From Butyrivibrio sp. X503 (GTDB lineage Bacteria > Bacillota > Clostridia > Lachnospirales > Lachnospiraceae): DNA of 64,000 nucleotides. The stretch's first letter is position 1, and each line of letters begins with the position of its first letter. This document shows positions 32,269-42,340 of this stretch, in pieces. Both the position numbers and the translations under genes were made by a program. The stretch covers positions 62,001-126,000 of the forward strand of contig NZ_RAIQ01000006.1 in NCBI RefSeq assembly GCF_003625475.1, read 5' to 3'. The notes beneath the pieces are model-generated. The model did no database searches. It worked only from the letters and a program-made list of their open reading frames with translations, and was not told the origin of the DNA.

Positions 32269-33045
32269 TTAATCAAACTTTCTATCTATTACCTCGCCCG
32301 CGAGAAGTCTGTATGCTTCTGCTCCCGCTGACTTGGGTTCATACACATTTATTGGCATTCCATAACTGGGCGCCTCTGCAAGACGTATGTTTCTTGGAAT
32401 GATCGTCTTATAAACATTTTCCTGAATATGTTCCTTTACGTTCTCAACTACCTGAAGTGATAAGTTCGTACGAGAATCAAACATAGTAAATACTACACCT
32501 TCCATCTCGAGTTCAGGGTTCAGTCTGTCTTTCACAAGATTAACCGTATGAACAAGCTGACTTAATCCTTCAAGAGCATAGTACTCACACTGAATAGGAA
32601 CAAGAACTGTGTTGGCTGTTGTCATAGCGTTGACAGTCAACATACTCAAAGAAGGTGGACAATCTATAACTATATAATCATAGTCATCTTTTACTTTACC
32701 GATTGCTTCCCTTAAGATAAATTCCTTCTGCTCTGCATCGATAAGTTCTATCTCTACAGCAGCCAGGTTTACATTTGACGGAATGATATCTACTCCGTCT
32801 ATTTCTTCAACGACATTTTTGATGATAGCATCATTGGTTTCACACTCACCTATCATGAGTTCGTAAATGGTATTTTCTAATTCATTTTTATCAAGTCCGA
32901 ATCCGCTGGTGGTATTTCCCTGTGGATCTGTATCAATGACTAGAACTTTCTTTCCTTTTTCTGCCAATGCTGCTGACAAATTAATAGAAGTAGTGGTCTT
33001 TCCGACCCCACCTTTTTGGTTTGCGATTGCAATTACTCTACCCAT
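32269..33045 (-). CDS. parA: Chromosome partitioning ATPase ParA (Soj)
   Basis: 258-residue Walker-type ATPase with the deviant Walker A KGGVGKTT and DTDPQGN motif. Works with ParB on origin segregation and on control of DnaA. It starts parA-parB and the genes down to deoD. The parS-containing spacer lies directly upstream. Confidence 0.97.
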   Translation of the reverse strand: MGRVIAIANQKGGVGKTTTSINLSAALAEKGKKVLVIDTDPQGNTTSGFGLDKNELENTIYELMIGECETNDAIIKNVVEEIDGVDIIPSNVNLAAVEIELIDAEQKEFILREAIGKVKDDYDYIVIDCPPSLSMLTVNAMTTANTVLVPIQCEYYALEGLSQLVHTVNLVKDRLNPELEMEGVVFTMFDSRTNLSLQVVENVKEHIQENVYKTIIPRNIRLAEAPSYGMPINVYEPKSAGAEAYRLLAGEVIDRKFD

Positions 33046-33240
33046 TACTCCTCCAAGCTATTTAAACACTAATCTGATTTTACCACATTATAATGCTTAT
33101 GGTATTACAAATCGGTTTGATCGTATGTGTTTATGATTATTATTTCTATATATTGTGTTTGAAATTGTTTTGTTTCACCACACAATTATATTATTGCGTT
33201 GTATGTTTCACGGAGTTTTTTACTACATTTAGTGTTTCGA

Positions 33241-33256
33241 TGTTTCACGTGAAACA
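33241..33256. promoter_or_regulatory. parS site 1
   Basis: TGTTTCACGTGAAACA, the perfect 16-base consensus palindrome for ParB/Spo0J. It lies in the 281-base spacer (33046-33326) between parA and rsmG. Confidence 0.97.
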
Positions 33257-33289
33257 ATTTTTTGTATTATGAATTGTGTCTGAGTTCAA

Positions 33290-33305
33290 TGTTTCACGTG
33301 AAACA
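33290..33305. promoter_or_regulatory. parS site 2
   Basis: A second perfect copy of the 16-base parS palindrome, 49 bases from the first. Half-sites beginning TGTTTCAC also occur near 33174 and 33204. Confidence 0.97.
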
Positions 33306-33326
33306 TAATAATCAATAACACAATAT

Positions 33327-34070
33327 CTATGATAATGGTTTCTTAGATGGAACTCCTGCCTTTCGAGGATATTGTTTAGAAGTCTTTTCTCTCTTTTCAA
33401 TAATACAGATAGTTCTACTGTAATCTGAATCAGGAAGAACAAACTCCGGACTGTCTATAAGTTTTCCTCCAAGGAGATGGATTGCTCCTTTTGCCTTGGA
33501 TAATTCTTCACCGGCTTTTTCACTTTTATAAGCAATAAATCTTCCACCAACTTTTACATACGGTAGACAATACTCGGATAAAGTAGAGAGATTAGCAACT
33601 GCTCTTGAAACAGCAATATCAAAAGTTTCTCTCAAAGAATCTTTATTACCAAAAGAAGAATAGTCCTCTGCTCTTCCATGTAAGGTTACTATACTACCTT
33701 CGTCATTAAGTCCAAGCTCATCGATCACATCATTTAAAAAGTTAAGTCTCTTATTAAGAGAATCAAGAAGTGTGATCTTAAGTTTTGGAAAAACAATCTT
33801 AAGCGGAATTCCCGGAAAGCCTGCTCCGGTTCCTACATCAATAAGCGAATACTTTTCTTTGGAAAAATCAAAATACTTATAAGCAGAAATACTGTCTACA
33901 AAATGAAGTTTGCACACACTGTCAAACTCAATGATGGCAGTAAGATTCATAACCTCATTCCACTTTATTAGAAGTTCATAGTATTTATCAAATTGAGTAA
34001 GCTGTTTATCACTTAGTTCAACACCCAAAGACTTGAAGTCATTGATCATATCAGAGTATTTAATTCTCAT
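33327..34070 (-). CDS. rsmG: 16S rRNA (guanine-N7-)-methyltransferase RsmG
   Basis: Methylates G527 of 16S rRNA. 247 residues with the SAM site [17 protein letters not shown]. The ATG at 34070 overlaps the end of mnmG by 11 bases, implying translational coupling; an earlier in-frame ATG (34097) lies deeper in mnmG. Loss of this enzyme gives low-level streptomycin resistance in other species. Confidence 0.96.
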   Translation of the reverse strand: MRIKYSDMINDFKSLGVELSDKQLTQFDKYYELLIKWNEVMNLTAIIEFDSVCKLHFVDSISAYKYFDFSKEKYSLIDVGTGAGFPGIPLKIVFPKLKITLLDSLNKRLNFLNDVIDELGLNDEGSIVTLHGRAEDYSSFGNKDSLRETFDIAVSRAVANLSTLSEYCLPYVKVGGRFIAYKSEKAGEELSKAKGAIHLLGGKLIDSPEFVLPDSDYSRTICIIEKREKTSKQYPRKAGVPSKKPLS

Positions 34071-35988
34071 CGGCACTTCCTCTTCTAAGTGAATCAAGGT
34101 AAATAATGAGTACTGAAATATCGGCAGGATTAACTCCTCCGATTCTTGAAGCTTGTCCTATATTAGTCGGTCTAAATCTTTCAAGCTTCTGTCGTGCTTC
34201 CAATCTAAGACTTCCGACATCATCATAATTTATATCAGCAGGAATTTTCTTCTTTTCAAGTTTCTTGAACTGCTCAACTTGTCTTTCCTGTCTGTTGATA
34301 TAACCCTCATATCTGATTGTGATCTCAACCTGTTCTATTACATCATCGGGAATAGCTTGTCTATCAGGATCAATATCTTCTATAAGCTTGTATGAAAGTT
34401 CGGGTCTGCAAATAAGTTCCGCAAGAGAAGTTGCCGTCTTAAGAGATGGCGTACCAACCTTCTCCATAAATTTCTGGATAGTTGCATTGGCTCCGACCAC
34501 AGTATTTTTTAATCTGGTAACTTCTTTATCAATAAGATCAATCTTGGTACAAAGCTTGTTATATTGCTCTTCGGAAATAAGACCTATCTCATATCCTTTT
34601 TTACGAAGTCTGATATCGGCGTTGTCCTGCCTGAGCAACAATCTGTACTCTGCTCTTGAAGTCATCATTCTGTATGGCTCAAGATTTTCCTTAGTAACAA
34701 GATCATCTACAAGAACACCTATATATCCCTCAGATCGATCAATGTATAAACTCTCTTTATTAAAGATCTGCATTGCAGCATTGATTCCGGCATAAAGTCC
34801 CTGAGCCGCAGCTTCTTCATATCCACTGCTTCCGTTAAACTGACCGGCACTGAACAAACCTCTTGTAGTTTTGATCTCAAGATTTGCATGAAGCTGACCG
34901 GGACATAAGCAGTCGTACTCAATGGCATATGCATTTTTTACAATTCGACAATTCTCAAGTCCGGGGACAGTTCTGTACATAGCTATCTGAACATCTTCAG
35001 GCATGGAAGAAGACATTCCGTCAATATACATCTCATTGGTAAATGTTCCTTCAGGTTCAACAAAGACTTGATGTCTTTCGTGATCTGGGAACTTAATAAC
35101 TTTATCTTCTATAGAAGGGCAATATCTCGGACCAACACCTTCTATGATTCCTGCATAAATAGGTGATCTGTCGATATTGGCCTTAATTATCTCATGAGTT
35201 TTCTCGTTAGTATATGTCAACCAACATGAAACCTGTGGACGCTGTACATCTTTTGGATCCGTATCAAAAGAAAAAGGAACAACGGGAGTATCTCCAAACT
35301 GCTCAGACATTTTAGAATAGTCAATTGTATTTCCATCCATCCTTGCAGGTGTTCCCGTCTTAAATCTTCTAAGTTCAATTCCCGCATCAATAAGTGAAGC
35401 GGAAAGAAGGTTAGAAGGAAGAAGTCCGTTAGGTCCGCTGTAAGTAATCGCTTCACCTGTAAGACAGCGGCTCTTTAAGTAAGTACCCGTACAAAGAATA
35501 ACTGCCTTAGCCTCATAAATTATTCCGGAGAAAATCTTTACTCCGACAATCTTATTGGTATAGCCTTCTTTTTTAAGATCATCGGAAACTTCCTCAAAAA
35601 GAATCTCAGAAACTTCAGCCTGTTTAATACAAAGATGTTCCTGAGCTTCAAGAACTTTTCTCATCTCTTTGGAATATTCCATCTTGTCTGCCTGACATCT
35701 GAGCGAATGAACGGCGGGACCTTTGGAAGTATTAAGCATCTTAGATTGCAAGAAAGTCTTATCTATATTTTTACCCATCTCTCCACCAAGAGCATCAATC
35801 TCTCTGACAAGATGACCCTTGGAGGATCCTCCGATATGAGGATTACAGGGCATAAATGCAATGTTGTCGGCGCTCATCGTAAAGACAATAGTTTCAAGAC
35901 CGAGTCTTGCACAAGCAAGAGCGGCCTCGCAACCGGCATGTCCGGCACCTATAACAACAACATCAAATTTCTCTTTAACAATAGTCAT
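34060..35988 (-). CDS. mnmG: tRNA uridine 5-carboxymethylaminomethyl modification enzyme MnmG
   Basis: FAD-dependent partner of MnmE in wobble-uridine modification. 642 residues: Rossmann motif [19 protein letters not shown] near the start, [12 protein letters not shown], and the C-terminal helical domain. It starts three bases after mnmE; its ribosome site lies inside the mnmE end. Canonical neighbour of rsmG. Confidence 0.97.
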   Translation of the reverse strand: MTIVKEKFDVVVIGAGHAGCEAALACARLGLETIVFTMSADNIAFMPCNPHIGGSSKGHLVREIDALGGEMGKNIDKTFLQSKMLNTSKGPAVHSLRCQADKMEYSKEMRKVLEAQEHLCIKQAEVSEILFEEVSDDLKKEGYTNKIVGVKIFSGIIYEAKAVILCTGTYLKSRCLTGEAITYSGPNGLLPSNLLSASLIDAGIELRRFKTGTPARMDGNTIDYSKMSEQFGDTPVVPFSFDTDPKDVQRPQVSCWLTYTNEKTHEIIKANIDRSPIYAGIIEGVGPRYCPSIEDKVIKFPDHERHQVFVEPEGTFTNEMYIDGMSSSMPEDVQIAMYRTVPGLENCRIVKNAYAIEYDCLCPGQLHANLEIKTTRGLFSAGQFNGSSGYEEAAAQGLYAGINAAMQIFNKESLYIDRSEGYIGVLVDDLVTKENLEPYRMMTSRAEYRLLLRQDNADIRLRKKGYEIGLISEEQYNKLCTKIDLIDKEVTRLKNTVVGANATIQKFMEKVGTPSLKTATSLAELICRPELSYKLIEDIDPDRQAIPDDVIEQVEITIRYEGYINRQERQVEQFKKLEKKKIPADINYDDVGSLRLEARQKLERFRPTNIGQASRIGGVNPADISVLIIYLDSLRRGSADEN

Positions 35989-35991
35989 AAA

Positions 35992-37413
35992 TTATTTACC
36001 CATACAAAACTTGGAGAAGATTTCCTCTACAAGATCGTCGCCAATCTCTTCGCCAAGTATTTCTCCGAGTGCTTCATACGCACCTGTCAGATCAACAGTG
36101 TAAAAATCCTCGGAAAGATTCTTAGAAATACTATCAAGAACAAGCTCCAAACTATTAAAAGCTTTATTCAAAAGATCTTTATGTCTTACATTGGTAATAT
36201 ATATTTCCTGCTTGGGAACAATATCACCGTTGAAGAATAATTCAGATATAGCATCTTTCAATTCTGAAATGCCATTTCCTTTTAACATAGAAGTTCTTAT
36301 TATAGGCAAATGATCGTTTGAAGAGTCTGAAAAATGCATACGAATAATATCTTCTGTTATTTTAATATTATCAGAAAGATCGTTTTTATTTAAAAGAACT
36401 ATCGTCTTCTTGGACTTACATAGTTCTATAATATCTTTGTCTTCACTATCAATTTCATTGGTAGAATCAAGAATATACAAAATAAGATCAGCTTCTTCGA
36501 TCTTACTCTTTGCTTTATCAACACCGATCTTTTCTATGATATCTTCTGTGTCTCTGATACCGGCCGTATCAATAACATGAAGAACAATATCCCCAAGTCT
36601 GACCGTTTCCTCAATAACATCACGTGTTGTACCGGCGATATCTGTTACAATAGCTCTTTCATCGCCGGTAAGAGCATTTAAAAGAGATGATTTTCCGGCG
36701 TTAGGTTTTCCTACAATAACGGTTTTTATACCGTCTTTTCTGATCTTACCTTCATCGGCGGTCTCAATCAAAGATGCAATCTCTTTTTTCATCGGATCTA
36801 CAATTGCTTTTAATTTTTCGGGATAACCGGTAAGGTCATAGTTCTCTGGATCATCAAGAGCAGACTCGATAAAAGCCATCTCATAAAGTATCTTTTCACG
36901 AAGGCTTCTAATCTTGGAACTGAGCTTACCCTGAAGCTGTCCTTTGGAGCTTTCAAACGCAAAATTATTTTGAGCGCTGATGATATCCATAACTGCTTCA
37001 GCTTTAGTAAGATCAATCCTACCATTTAAAAAAGCTCTCTTTGTAAACTCACCAGGCTCAGCAAGTCTGCAGCCCTTATCCAATAAAAGATTGAGAATGC
37101 TGTTCATCACAAGCATTCCGCCGTGAGAATTGATCTCAATCACATCTTCCATAGTGTAGCTGTGAGGAGCCTTCATAAAAGAGATCATTACTTCATCAAT
37201 AATTTCTTCTCCATCACAAATATAACCAAACTTGATCGTATTTGGTTCATGAGATAAAAGAGTATGTTCTTTTTTTGATGAAAGGTAAACAGTATCACAG
37301 ATAGAAAGTGCCTGCGGTCCGCTTACTCTGATAATACCTATTCCGGCATCAGACATAGCCGTAGCAATGGCACAGATCGTATCATTACTGAAAGTCCTTA
37401 GTACTCCTGGCAT
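35992..37413 (-). CDS. mnmE: tRNA modification GTPase MnmE
   Basis: 473 residues: N-terminal tetrahydrofolate-binding domain (about 1-125), helical domain interrupted by a GTPase domain (G1 GKPNAGKSS, DIAGTTRD, DTAGIR, NKND), and the C-terminal CxGK motif (FCMGK), with the catalytic cysteine. Acts with MnmG. A GGAGG site precedes ATG; a GC-rich hairpin separates it from khpB. Confidence 0.97.
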   Translation of the reverse strand: MPGVLRTFSNDTICAIATAMSDAGIGIIRVSGPQALSICDTVYLSSKKEHTLLSHEPNTIKFGYICDGEEIIDEVMISFMKAPHSYTMEDVIEINSHGGMLVMNSILNLLLDKGCRLAEPGEFTKRAFLNGRIDLTKAEAVMDIISAQNNFAFESSKGQLQGKLSSKIRSLREKILYEMAFIESALDDPENYDLTGYPEKLKAIVDPMKKEIASLIETADEGKIRKDGIKTVIVGKPNAGKSSLLNALTGDERAIVTDIAGTTRDVIEETVRLGDIVLHVIDTAGIRDTEDIIEKIGVDKAKSKIEEADLILYILDSTNEIDSEDKDIIELCKSKKTIVLLNKNDLSDNIKITEDIIRMHFSDSSNDHLPIIRTSMLKGNGISELKDAISELFFNGDIVPKQEIYITNVRHKDLLNKAFNSLELVLDSISKNLSEDFYTVDLTGAYEALGEILGEEIGDDLVEEIFSKFCMGK

Positions 37414-37466
37414 TTCAATCCTCCGATAAAACTACCGTGAAGAAACAAGCTACATATTACTCAAAT

Positions 37467-37498
37467 AATCCCCCTCAAAGCATTTGCTCGGAGGGGGA
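37467..37498 (-). terminator. GC-rich hairpin between khpB and mnmE
   Basis: ATCCCCCTC / GAGGGGGAT arms, with a further AGCA/TGCT pairing inside. On the minus strand the following sequence (TATTTG) is only weakly T-rich, so it may be a partial terminator or processing site rather than a strong stop. Confidence 0.55.
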
Positions 37499-37506
37499 TC
37501 TTATAA

Positions 37507-38262
37507 TTATTTCTTTAAAGTAACCACTACTCTTCTGAATGGTTCTTCACCCTCACTATGAGTAGTAACGTATCTGTCACCCTGAAGAGCTGAATGAATT
37601 ATTCTTCTCTCATAAGGATTCATGGGCTCCAAAGCTACTGACTGTCTTGACTTTCTAACTTTATAAGAAATATTCTTAGCAAGATTTTCAAGAGTAGCTT
37701 TTCTTCTTTCTCTGTAGTTTTCTGTATCTACCTTTACGTGAATGTAATCGGCAGATTCCTTATTAACTACCAAAGAAACAAGATACTGAAGAGAATCAAG
37801 TGTCTGTCCTCTCTTACCAATGAGAACTCCCATCTCTGCTCCGCTAAGCTCGATATCTAAGATATTATCTTCTGCGTTGAATTTCGATTCAATAGCAACT
37901 TCCATTTTCATAGCATCGAATACTTCCTTAAGGAAAGCATCTGCTTTAGATGTAAGCTTGCCGGCATCGATATCAGAAACCTTTGAAACCTTAGGCTCTT
38001 CGGCAGCTTTCTTGGTTTCCTTCTTTGTCTCGTTCTTTACTTCCTTCTTGGGCTCGGAAGTTTTAACTTCTACCTTTTCTTCAGGCTTATCTTCTTTAAT
38101 TCTTGCTTTGATAACGGCGGGCTTTGCATTGATTCCAAGGAATCCTGATGAACCGCTCGTTATAACTTCATAATCAAGTCTGTCACTTGTAACAAGTAAA
38201 GCTTCGCATGCCTCTGTAATGGCATCGTCAACGTTTTTTGCCGTAAACTCTCTATATTCCAT
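37507..38262 (-). CDS. khpB: RNA-binding protein KhpB (Jag/EloR)
   Basis: 251 residues: Jag N-terminal domain (about 3-50), a Lys/Glu-rich linker, a KH domain with GxxG as GKRGQT (about 105-175), and an R3H domain (ERRIIHSALQGDRYVTTHSEGEEPFRRV). Acts with KhpA on RNA and regulates cell elongation in streptococci. Directly follows yidC as in most Firmicutes. Confidence 0.95.
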   Translation of the reverse strand: MEYREFTAKNVDDAITEACEALLVTSDRLDYEVITSGSSGFLGINAKPAVIKARIKEDKPEEKVEVKTSEPKKEVKNETKKETKKAAEEPKVSKVSDIDAGKLTSKADAFLKEVFDAMKMEVAIESKFNAEDNILDIELSGAEMGVLIGKRGQTLDSLQYLVSLVVNKESADYIHVKVDTENYRERRKATLENLAKNISYKVRKSRQSVALEPMNPYERRIIHSALQGDRYVTTHSEGEEPFRRVVVTLKK

Positions 38263-38285
38263 TTTTCCCTCCCCTATAGGAATTA

Positions 38286-39596
38286 TTATTTATTGTTTTT
38301 CTCGTTAAACTCTTTTACCATGTTTGCTTTAGCAAGAAGAGAATCCTTTCGGATTTCTTTATTGGAATAAACATCTCTTACTTTCTGAAGCTCAGCTTCT
38401 CTCTCCTCCATAGAAACAGATGATTTAGAAGCTACTGAAGAAATGCTTCTAGTATTCATGTTGGCATATCTGTTCATGGAAGGTGTTGCCTTCATCTTCT
38501 CTTTTTTCTCGTTGTACTTCTCGATATTCTTGGCAATCTGAGCATCAATGTCTGTCTTATCAATATGCTTGTTGATAAGAACCTGCTGAATTGCTCTTAC
38601 AACAGCACTTGCAATCCAGTAAATACCCATACCTGCAGGAAGACTGAAGCAAAATACCGCAGACATAAGAGGCATCATAACATTCATAGTCTTCATTGAC
38701 TGCTGCATCTGAGCTGTAGGATCGTTCTGATCGGCCTTGCCATCTGCCTGTGCAGGCTGAGGCATAAGTTTAACGGAAACCCACTGTGTAAATGCAGAAA
38801 GAACAGGAATAGCAATTGCTCCGAGAAGAAGTAAAAACTGCTTATTTGCAAAAGCAGTCTGAAACATAAATCTTGGTGAATCACTGATGTTAAGTCCAAG
38901 GAATGAATTGTACTTACTTAATAAACTATGTGTACTTTCTATAGAAGAAGAAAGTCCTGAAAATTTCTCAGTAAAATTGGACCAGTCTGCTGATGAAGCC
39001 TTATTTAAAACATCAATAAGAGTATTCTCAACGTACTGAACATCGCCTTTTACAAAAAGCTCATTACTGAACTGTCCTGAAAATGACTTAGCGCTGGAAA
39101 TTGAATTTTGTACAAAATCAATTGCACCGTCAGTTGTGCGGATCTGCTCTACCAAAGGATAGAAAGCATTTTTAACAATGGTTACATAGCCCGGAATAGC
39201 ATAAATAACACGATAAAGTGAAATAAGAATAGGCATCTGAATTAACAGCTGCAAACAACTTCCGGTCTGAGATACGCCATACTTGGCATAGACCTCTTTG
39301 GTCTCCTGCTGCATAGCCAGCATAGAATCGTTGTCTTTTTTACCTTTGTACTTTTCCTGGATAGCCTTGAGTTCTGGGCTCATCTTAGACTGAAGTTTAG
39401 AAAACTTCTGCTGTTTGTATGTCAAAGGAAGCAGACAAAGATTAATTACAATAGTGAAAATAATAATTGCAAGGCCGATATTAGGAATGCCGATTGCATT
39501 TAATGCATTAAAAATTGCATTCATTACCTGGCCAAGCAGCCAAACGATGGGCTTAAGAAGTTTTCCCTTATCCTGGGAAAAATATAATGCTAACAA
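38286..39596 (-). CDS. yidC: Membrane protein insertase YidC
   Basis: 436 residues, about five membrane helices, with the YidC core (PLTYKQQKFSKLQSKMSPEL, SCLQLLIQMPILISLYRVI, GMGIYWIASAVVRAIQQVLI) and a basic C-terminal tail that docks ribosomes. The start is TTG with AGGAGG upstream. About 120 residues between helices 2 and 3 form an extracytoplasmic Ser-rich insertion, longer than in SpoIIIJ; no lipoprotein signal is seen. Confidence 0.95.
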   Translation of the reverse strand: MLALYFSQDKGKLLKPIVWLLGQVMNAIFNALNAIGIPNIGLAIIIFTIVINLCLLPLTYKQQKFSKLQSKMSPELKAIQEKYKGKKDNDSMLAMQQETKEVYAKYGVSQTGSCLQLLIQMPILISLYRVIYAIPGYVTIVKNAFYPLVEQIRTTDGAIDFVQNSISSAKSFSGQFSNELFVKGDVQYVENTLIDVLNKASSADWSNFTEKFSGLSSSIESTHSLLSKYNSFLGLNISDSPRFMFQTAFANKQFLLLLGAIAIPVLSAFTQWVSVKLMPQPAQADGKADQNDPTAQMQQSMKTMNVMMPLMSAVFCFSLPAGMGIYWIASAVVRAIQQVLINKHIDKTDIDAQIAKNIEKYNEKKEKMKATPSMNRYANMNTRSISSVASKSSVSMEEREAELQKVRDVYSNKEIRKDSLLAKANMVKEFNEKNNK

Positions 39597-39616
39597 ATTT
39601 AACCTCCTCCTAGCAC

Positions 39617-39826
39617 TTACGGAACCGGATCATATCCACCGCTTGAAAAAGGATTACACCTTAAAATTCTCCAAGCAGCCAGTAGTCCCCCTTTAAGGGC
39701 TCCGTACTTTTCTATTGCTTCTAGTCCGTATTCCGAACATGTAGGAATATACGGACATTTTGTTCTTTTTAACGGAGACAGATATTTCCTATACAATTTT
39801 ATTAGATAGATCAATATCTTTTTCAT
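39617..39826 (-). CDS. yidD: Membrane protein insertion efficiency factor YidD
   Basis: 69 residues with the conserved [34 protein letters not shown] layout. Small membrane-associated helper of YidC. Its ATG abuts the rnpA stop. Confidence 0.95.
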   Translation of the reverse strand: MKKILIYLIKLYRKYLSPLKRTKCPYIPTCSEYGLEAIEKYGALKGGLLAAWRILRCNPFSSGGYDPVP

Positions 39827-40174
39827 TTAAATACCGCCATTTTTTATTATGCGGGCCTTCCCTGCCAAGCTTAAAAGAGAATCTTTTATATCAAAAAAAG
39901 TTGCCTCTTTTGCACAGGCTCTGGCAACGACTACTATGTCCAAACCACTATTGAACATATCTTCGTGTAGCCGGTAACTTTCTCGAACAAGTCTTGCAAA
40001 TCTGTGCCTTACAACACTGTTCCCAATCTTTTTACTGCATGAAATCCCAAGTTTATTGGTAGAACCGTTATTTTTCCACACATAAAGAACTATGTATTTA
40101 TTGGCATAGCTCTTACCGTTACCATAAACATTGCGGAATTCACTTGTCTTTTTCATTGATTCTGAAAAAAGCAT
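39827..40174 (-). CDS. rnpA: Ribonuclease P protein component
   Basis: Basic 115-residue protein that assists RNase P RNA in tRNA 5' maturation. The hallmark RNR-type segment is NSVVRHRFARLVRESYR. Second gene of the rpmH operon, separated from rpmH by a small hairpin. Confidence 0.95.
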   Translation of the reverse strand: MLFSESMKKTSEFRNVYGNGKSYANKYIVLYVWKNNGSTNKLGISCSKKIGNSVVRHRFARLVRESYRLHEDMFNSGLDIVVVARACAKEATFFDIKDSLLSLAGKARIIKNGGI

Positions 40175-40200
40175 CTGTTTATCCTTTATAATTTCGGAAG

Positions 40201-40230
40201 AAGAAAAAAGGCCACATCATTTGTGACCTT
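40201..40230 (-). terminator. Hairpin between rpmH and rnpA
   Basis: On the minus strand AAGGTCAC / GTGGCCTT with one T-G pair, followed by a T-run. Partial termination here would keep L34 production above RnpA. Confidence 0.75.
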
Positions 40231-40235
40231 TACTA

Positions 40236-40370
40236 TCAAGCAGATAATCTCTTTCTTCCCTTTGCTCTTCTGGCTGCGAGAACTTTTCTGCCGCCCTTAG
40301 TAGCCATTCTTGCTCTGAAGCCGTGAACTCTGGCTCTCTGAAGCTTATGAGGCTGGAATGTCATCTTCAT
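40236..40370 (-). CDS. rpmH: 50S ribosomal protein L34
   Basis: 44 residues, [20 protein letters not shown] followed by a very basic end ([21 protein letters not shown]), the complete L34 pattern. GGAGG precedes ATG. First gene of the leftward operon at the origin. Confidence 0.98.
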   Translation of the reverse strand: MKMTFQPHKLQRARVHGFRARMATKGGRKVLAARRAKGRKRLSA

Positions 40371-40463
40371 AGTCGGAAACACCTCCTTCTTACACAAACT
40401 AAATAAAAACTAAGTATATATAATTACTCAGAAACTATCTAAATAATTACAGATTACATCCTG

Positions 40464-40836
40464 TGTGGAAAAAATCTTTATAATTATAATAAATAAAAAG
40501 ATAGCAGTCAACCCATAAAACCTCAGAAAATTGGGCTTGGATATTTCAAAAAAAATCTAAAAAAAATATTTGACAATATATTGTGTCGATAAAAGTTATC
40601 CACATCAAAATGTTGATTTTGTGGATAACCTGTTGATTAATATTTCAAACCTCTTTTTATCCACATTTTTCCTGAATTTTGTGGAAAACCTAGGGCATAA
40701 TTTGGACACATTTAAAATAAAAGCCCATATTTAAGCCATTTATAACGGTAGATAGTTTTAGGTGGAAAAACAATGTTTTTTCCACAAGAAAAAAATAGGG
40801 TGTTTTGCAAAATTTTTTTCACAAAAGTTATCCACA
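40464..40836. other. oriC, left part: DnaA-box cluster (rpmH-dnaA spacer)
   Basis: The 546-base spacer 40371-40916 has no gene. Perfect DnaA boxes (TTATCCACA) occur at 40596-40604 (+), 40620-40628 (-), 40657-40665 (+) and 40828-40836 (+). One-mismatch boxes (TTTTCCACA) lie at 40464-40472 (-), 40680-40688 (-) and 40778-40786 (+). The first two perfect boxes form an inverted pair with 10-base arms. Strand polarity of genes reverses here. Equivalent to the upstream incA/incB portion of the B. subtilis origin. Confidence 0.9.
40483..40511 (-). promoter_or_regulatory. Promoter of rpmH-rnpA
   Basis: On the minus strand TTGACT (40506-40511), 17 bases, TATAAT (40483-40488). It gives a leader of roughly 105 bases ahead of rpmH. 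Confidence 0.8.
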
Positions 40837-40848
40837 AAATGTGCTTGT

Positions 40849-40877
40849 TTGATATTTGACACTATTTAATATAAAAT
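40849..40877 (+). promoter_or_regulatory. Candidate dnaA promoter
   Basis: TTGATA (40849-40854), 17 bases, TAAAAT (40872-40877). A TTGACA at 40856 is nearby but has no well-spaced -10. The nearest DnaA box (40828-40836) is 12 bases upstream, which would allow autoregulation. Confidence 0.55.
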
Positions 40878-40916
40878 AGTAAAAGTCTATAATCTTGCTA
40901 TTTTGGGGAGTTTTTC

Positions 40917-42317
40917 ATGCAATCTACTACTGAAATCACAGAAAAATTAAAAGCTAATTGGGAGTCAATTAAGCACACTATCAAGATTGAATCAGGTATT
41001 ACGGAGATATCTTACAAGACTTGGATCGATCCTCTTACTGTATACAGTATGGAGGACAACAACGTCATAATTCTGATTCCATCCGATAATTCAATGGCCC
41101 TTCAATATATAATAGGCCACTATATGGACTTTATTAAAGTTGCCATCTCTGAATTTCTTGAAGATATGGTCGACGTATCTTTTATTCTCAAAAAAGATGC
41201 TATTAATAATGAAGAAACACTTGAAAATGATCTGGTAAAAGATCAGGAAAACCAGTATTCAAGCAACATTAACTATGAACATTCAAATCTTAATCCAAAA
41301 TATAGATTTGATACCTTTGTAGTAGGAAGCAACAATAAGTTTGCACACTCTGCTTCTCTTGCTGTTGCCGAATCACCCGGAACATCTTACAATCCTCTTT
41401 TCCTATACGGAGGACCGGGACTTGGTAAGACTCACCTTATGCATTCAATCGGTCACTTCATAATGGAGCATGATCACAAAGCAAAGATTCTCTATATAAC
41501 TTCAGAACAGTTTACCAATGAAGTTATTGAATCAATCAGAAGTGGTAAAACTGAGAGTATGTCCAAGCTCAGAGAAAAATATAGAACTGTTGATGTACTT
41601 ATGGTCGATGATGTTCAGTTTATTATAGGTAAGGAATCAACTCAGGAAGAATTTTTCCACACTTTCAACGAGCTTCATCAGGCCGGTAAACAGATTATTC
41701 TTTCTTCCGATAAACCACCTAAGGAGATGGAAACTCTTGAGGAAAGATTCAGATCAAGATTCGAGATGGGACTCATCGCAGATATTCAGTCTCCTGATTA
41801 TGAGACCAGAATGGCAATTCTTCGTAAAAATGCGGAGAACTACGGTAAGAGTATTGATGATGAAGTAATAGATTACATTGCTACCAATATTAAGTCCAAC
41901 ATCAGAGAACTTGAAGGTGCATATAATAAGATAATTGCTTATTCGAGACTCTACAACGTTGATGTTACTTTGGAAAATGCAATGGAAGCGTTGAAGGATA
42001 TTATTTATCCTGACAAGACCAAGGTTATTACACCGCAGCTCATCATTGATACAGTATGTGAACAGTACGGAACAAAGAAAGACGACATTATATCCAAGAA
42101 GAGAAATTCAGAAATTGTTCTTCCAAGACAGATAATAATGTATCTTTGCAGAGAACATACCGACGCTTCACTAGAAGAGATAGGTAAGATTCTTGGTAAA
42201 AAAGATCACACTACCGTAATGAGTGGAATAAATAAGATTAGACAGAAACTATCGCTTGATGATGAACTCAATAAAAACATAGATATTATAATGAAGAAAC
42301 TCAATCCTTCTTTATAA
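40917..42317 (+). CDS. dnaA: Chromosomal replication initiator DnaA
   Basis: 466 residues: domain I (about 10-90), a short acidic linker, the AAA+ domain (Walker A GGPGLGKTH, Walker B VDVLMVDDVQF) and domain IV with the DnaA-box reading motif DHTTVMSGINKIR. Opens the origin and loads helicase. A GGGGAG ribosome site precedes ATG. Flanked by DnaA-box clusters on both sides. Confidence 0.98.
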   Translation: MQSTTEITEKLKANWESIKHTIKIESGITEISYKTWIDPLTVYSMEDNNVIILIPSDNSMALQYIIGHYMDFIKVAISEFLEDMVDVSFILKKDAINNEETLENDLVKDQENQYSSNINYEHSNLNPKYRFDTFVVGSNNKFAHSASLAVAESPGTSYNPLFLYGGPGLGKTHLMHSIGHFIMEHDHKAKILYITSEQFTNEVIESIRSGKTESMSKLREKYRTVDVLMVDDVQFIIGKESTQEEFFHTFNELHQAGKQIILSSDKPPKEMETLEERFRSRFEMGLIADIQSPDYETRMAILRKNAENYGKSIDDEVIDYIATNIKSNIRELEGAYNKIIAYSRLYNVDVTLENAMEALKDIIYPDKTKVITPQLIIDTVCEQYGTKKDDIISKKRNSEIVLPRQIIMYLCREHTDASLEEIGKILGKKDHTTVMSGINKIRQKLSLDDELNKNIDIIMKKLNPSL

Positions 42318-42340
42318 TAAACACAATCATTATGGATATT

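Noticed and set aside
38693..39200. Possible frameshift or domain fusion in yidC because of its extra length
   Set aside because: The frame is continuous, both flanking YidC core motifs are in the same frame, and extracytoplasmic loop length varies in this family.
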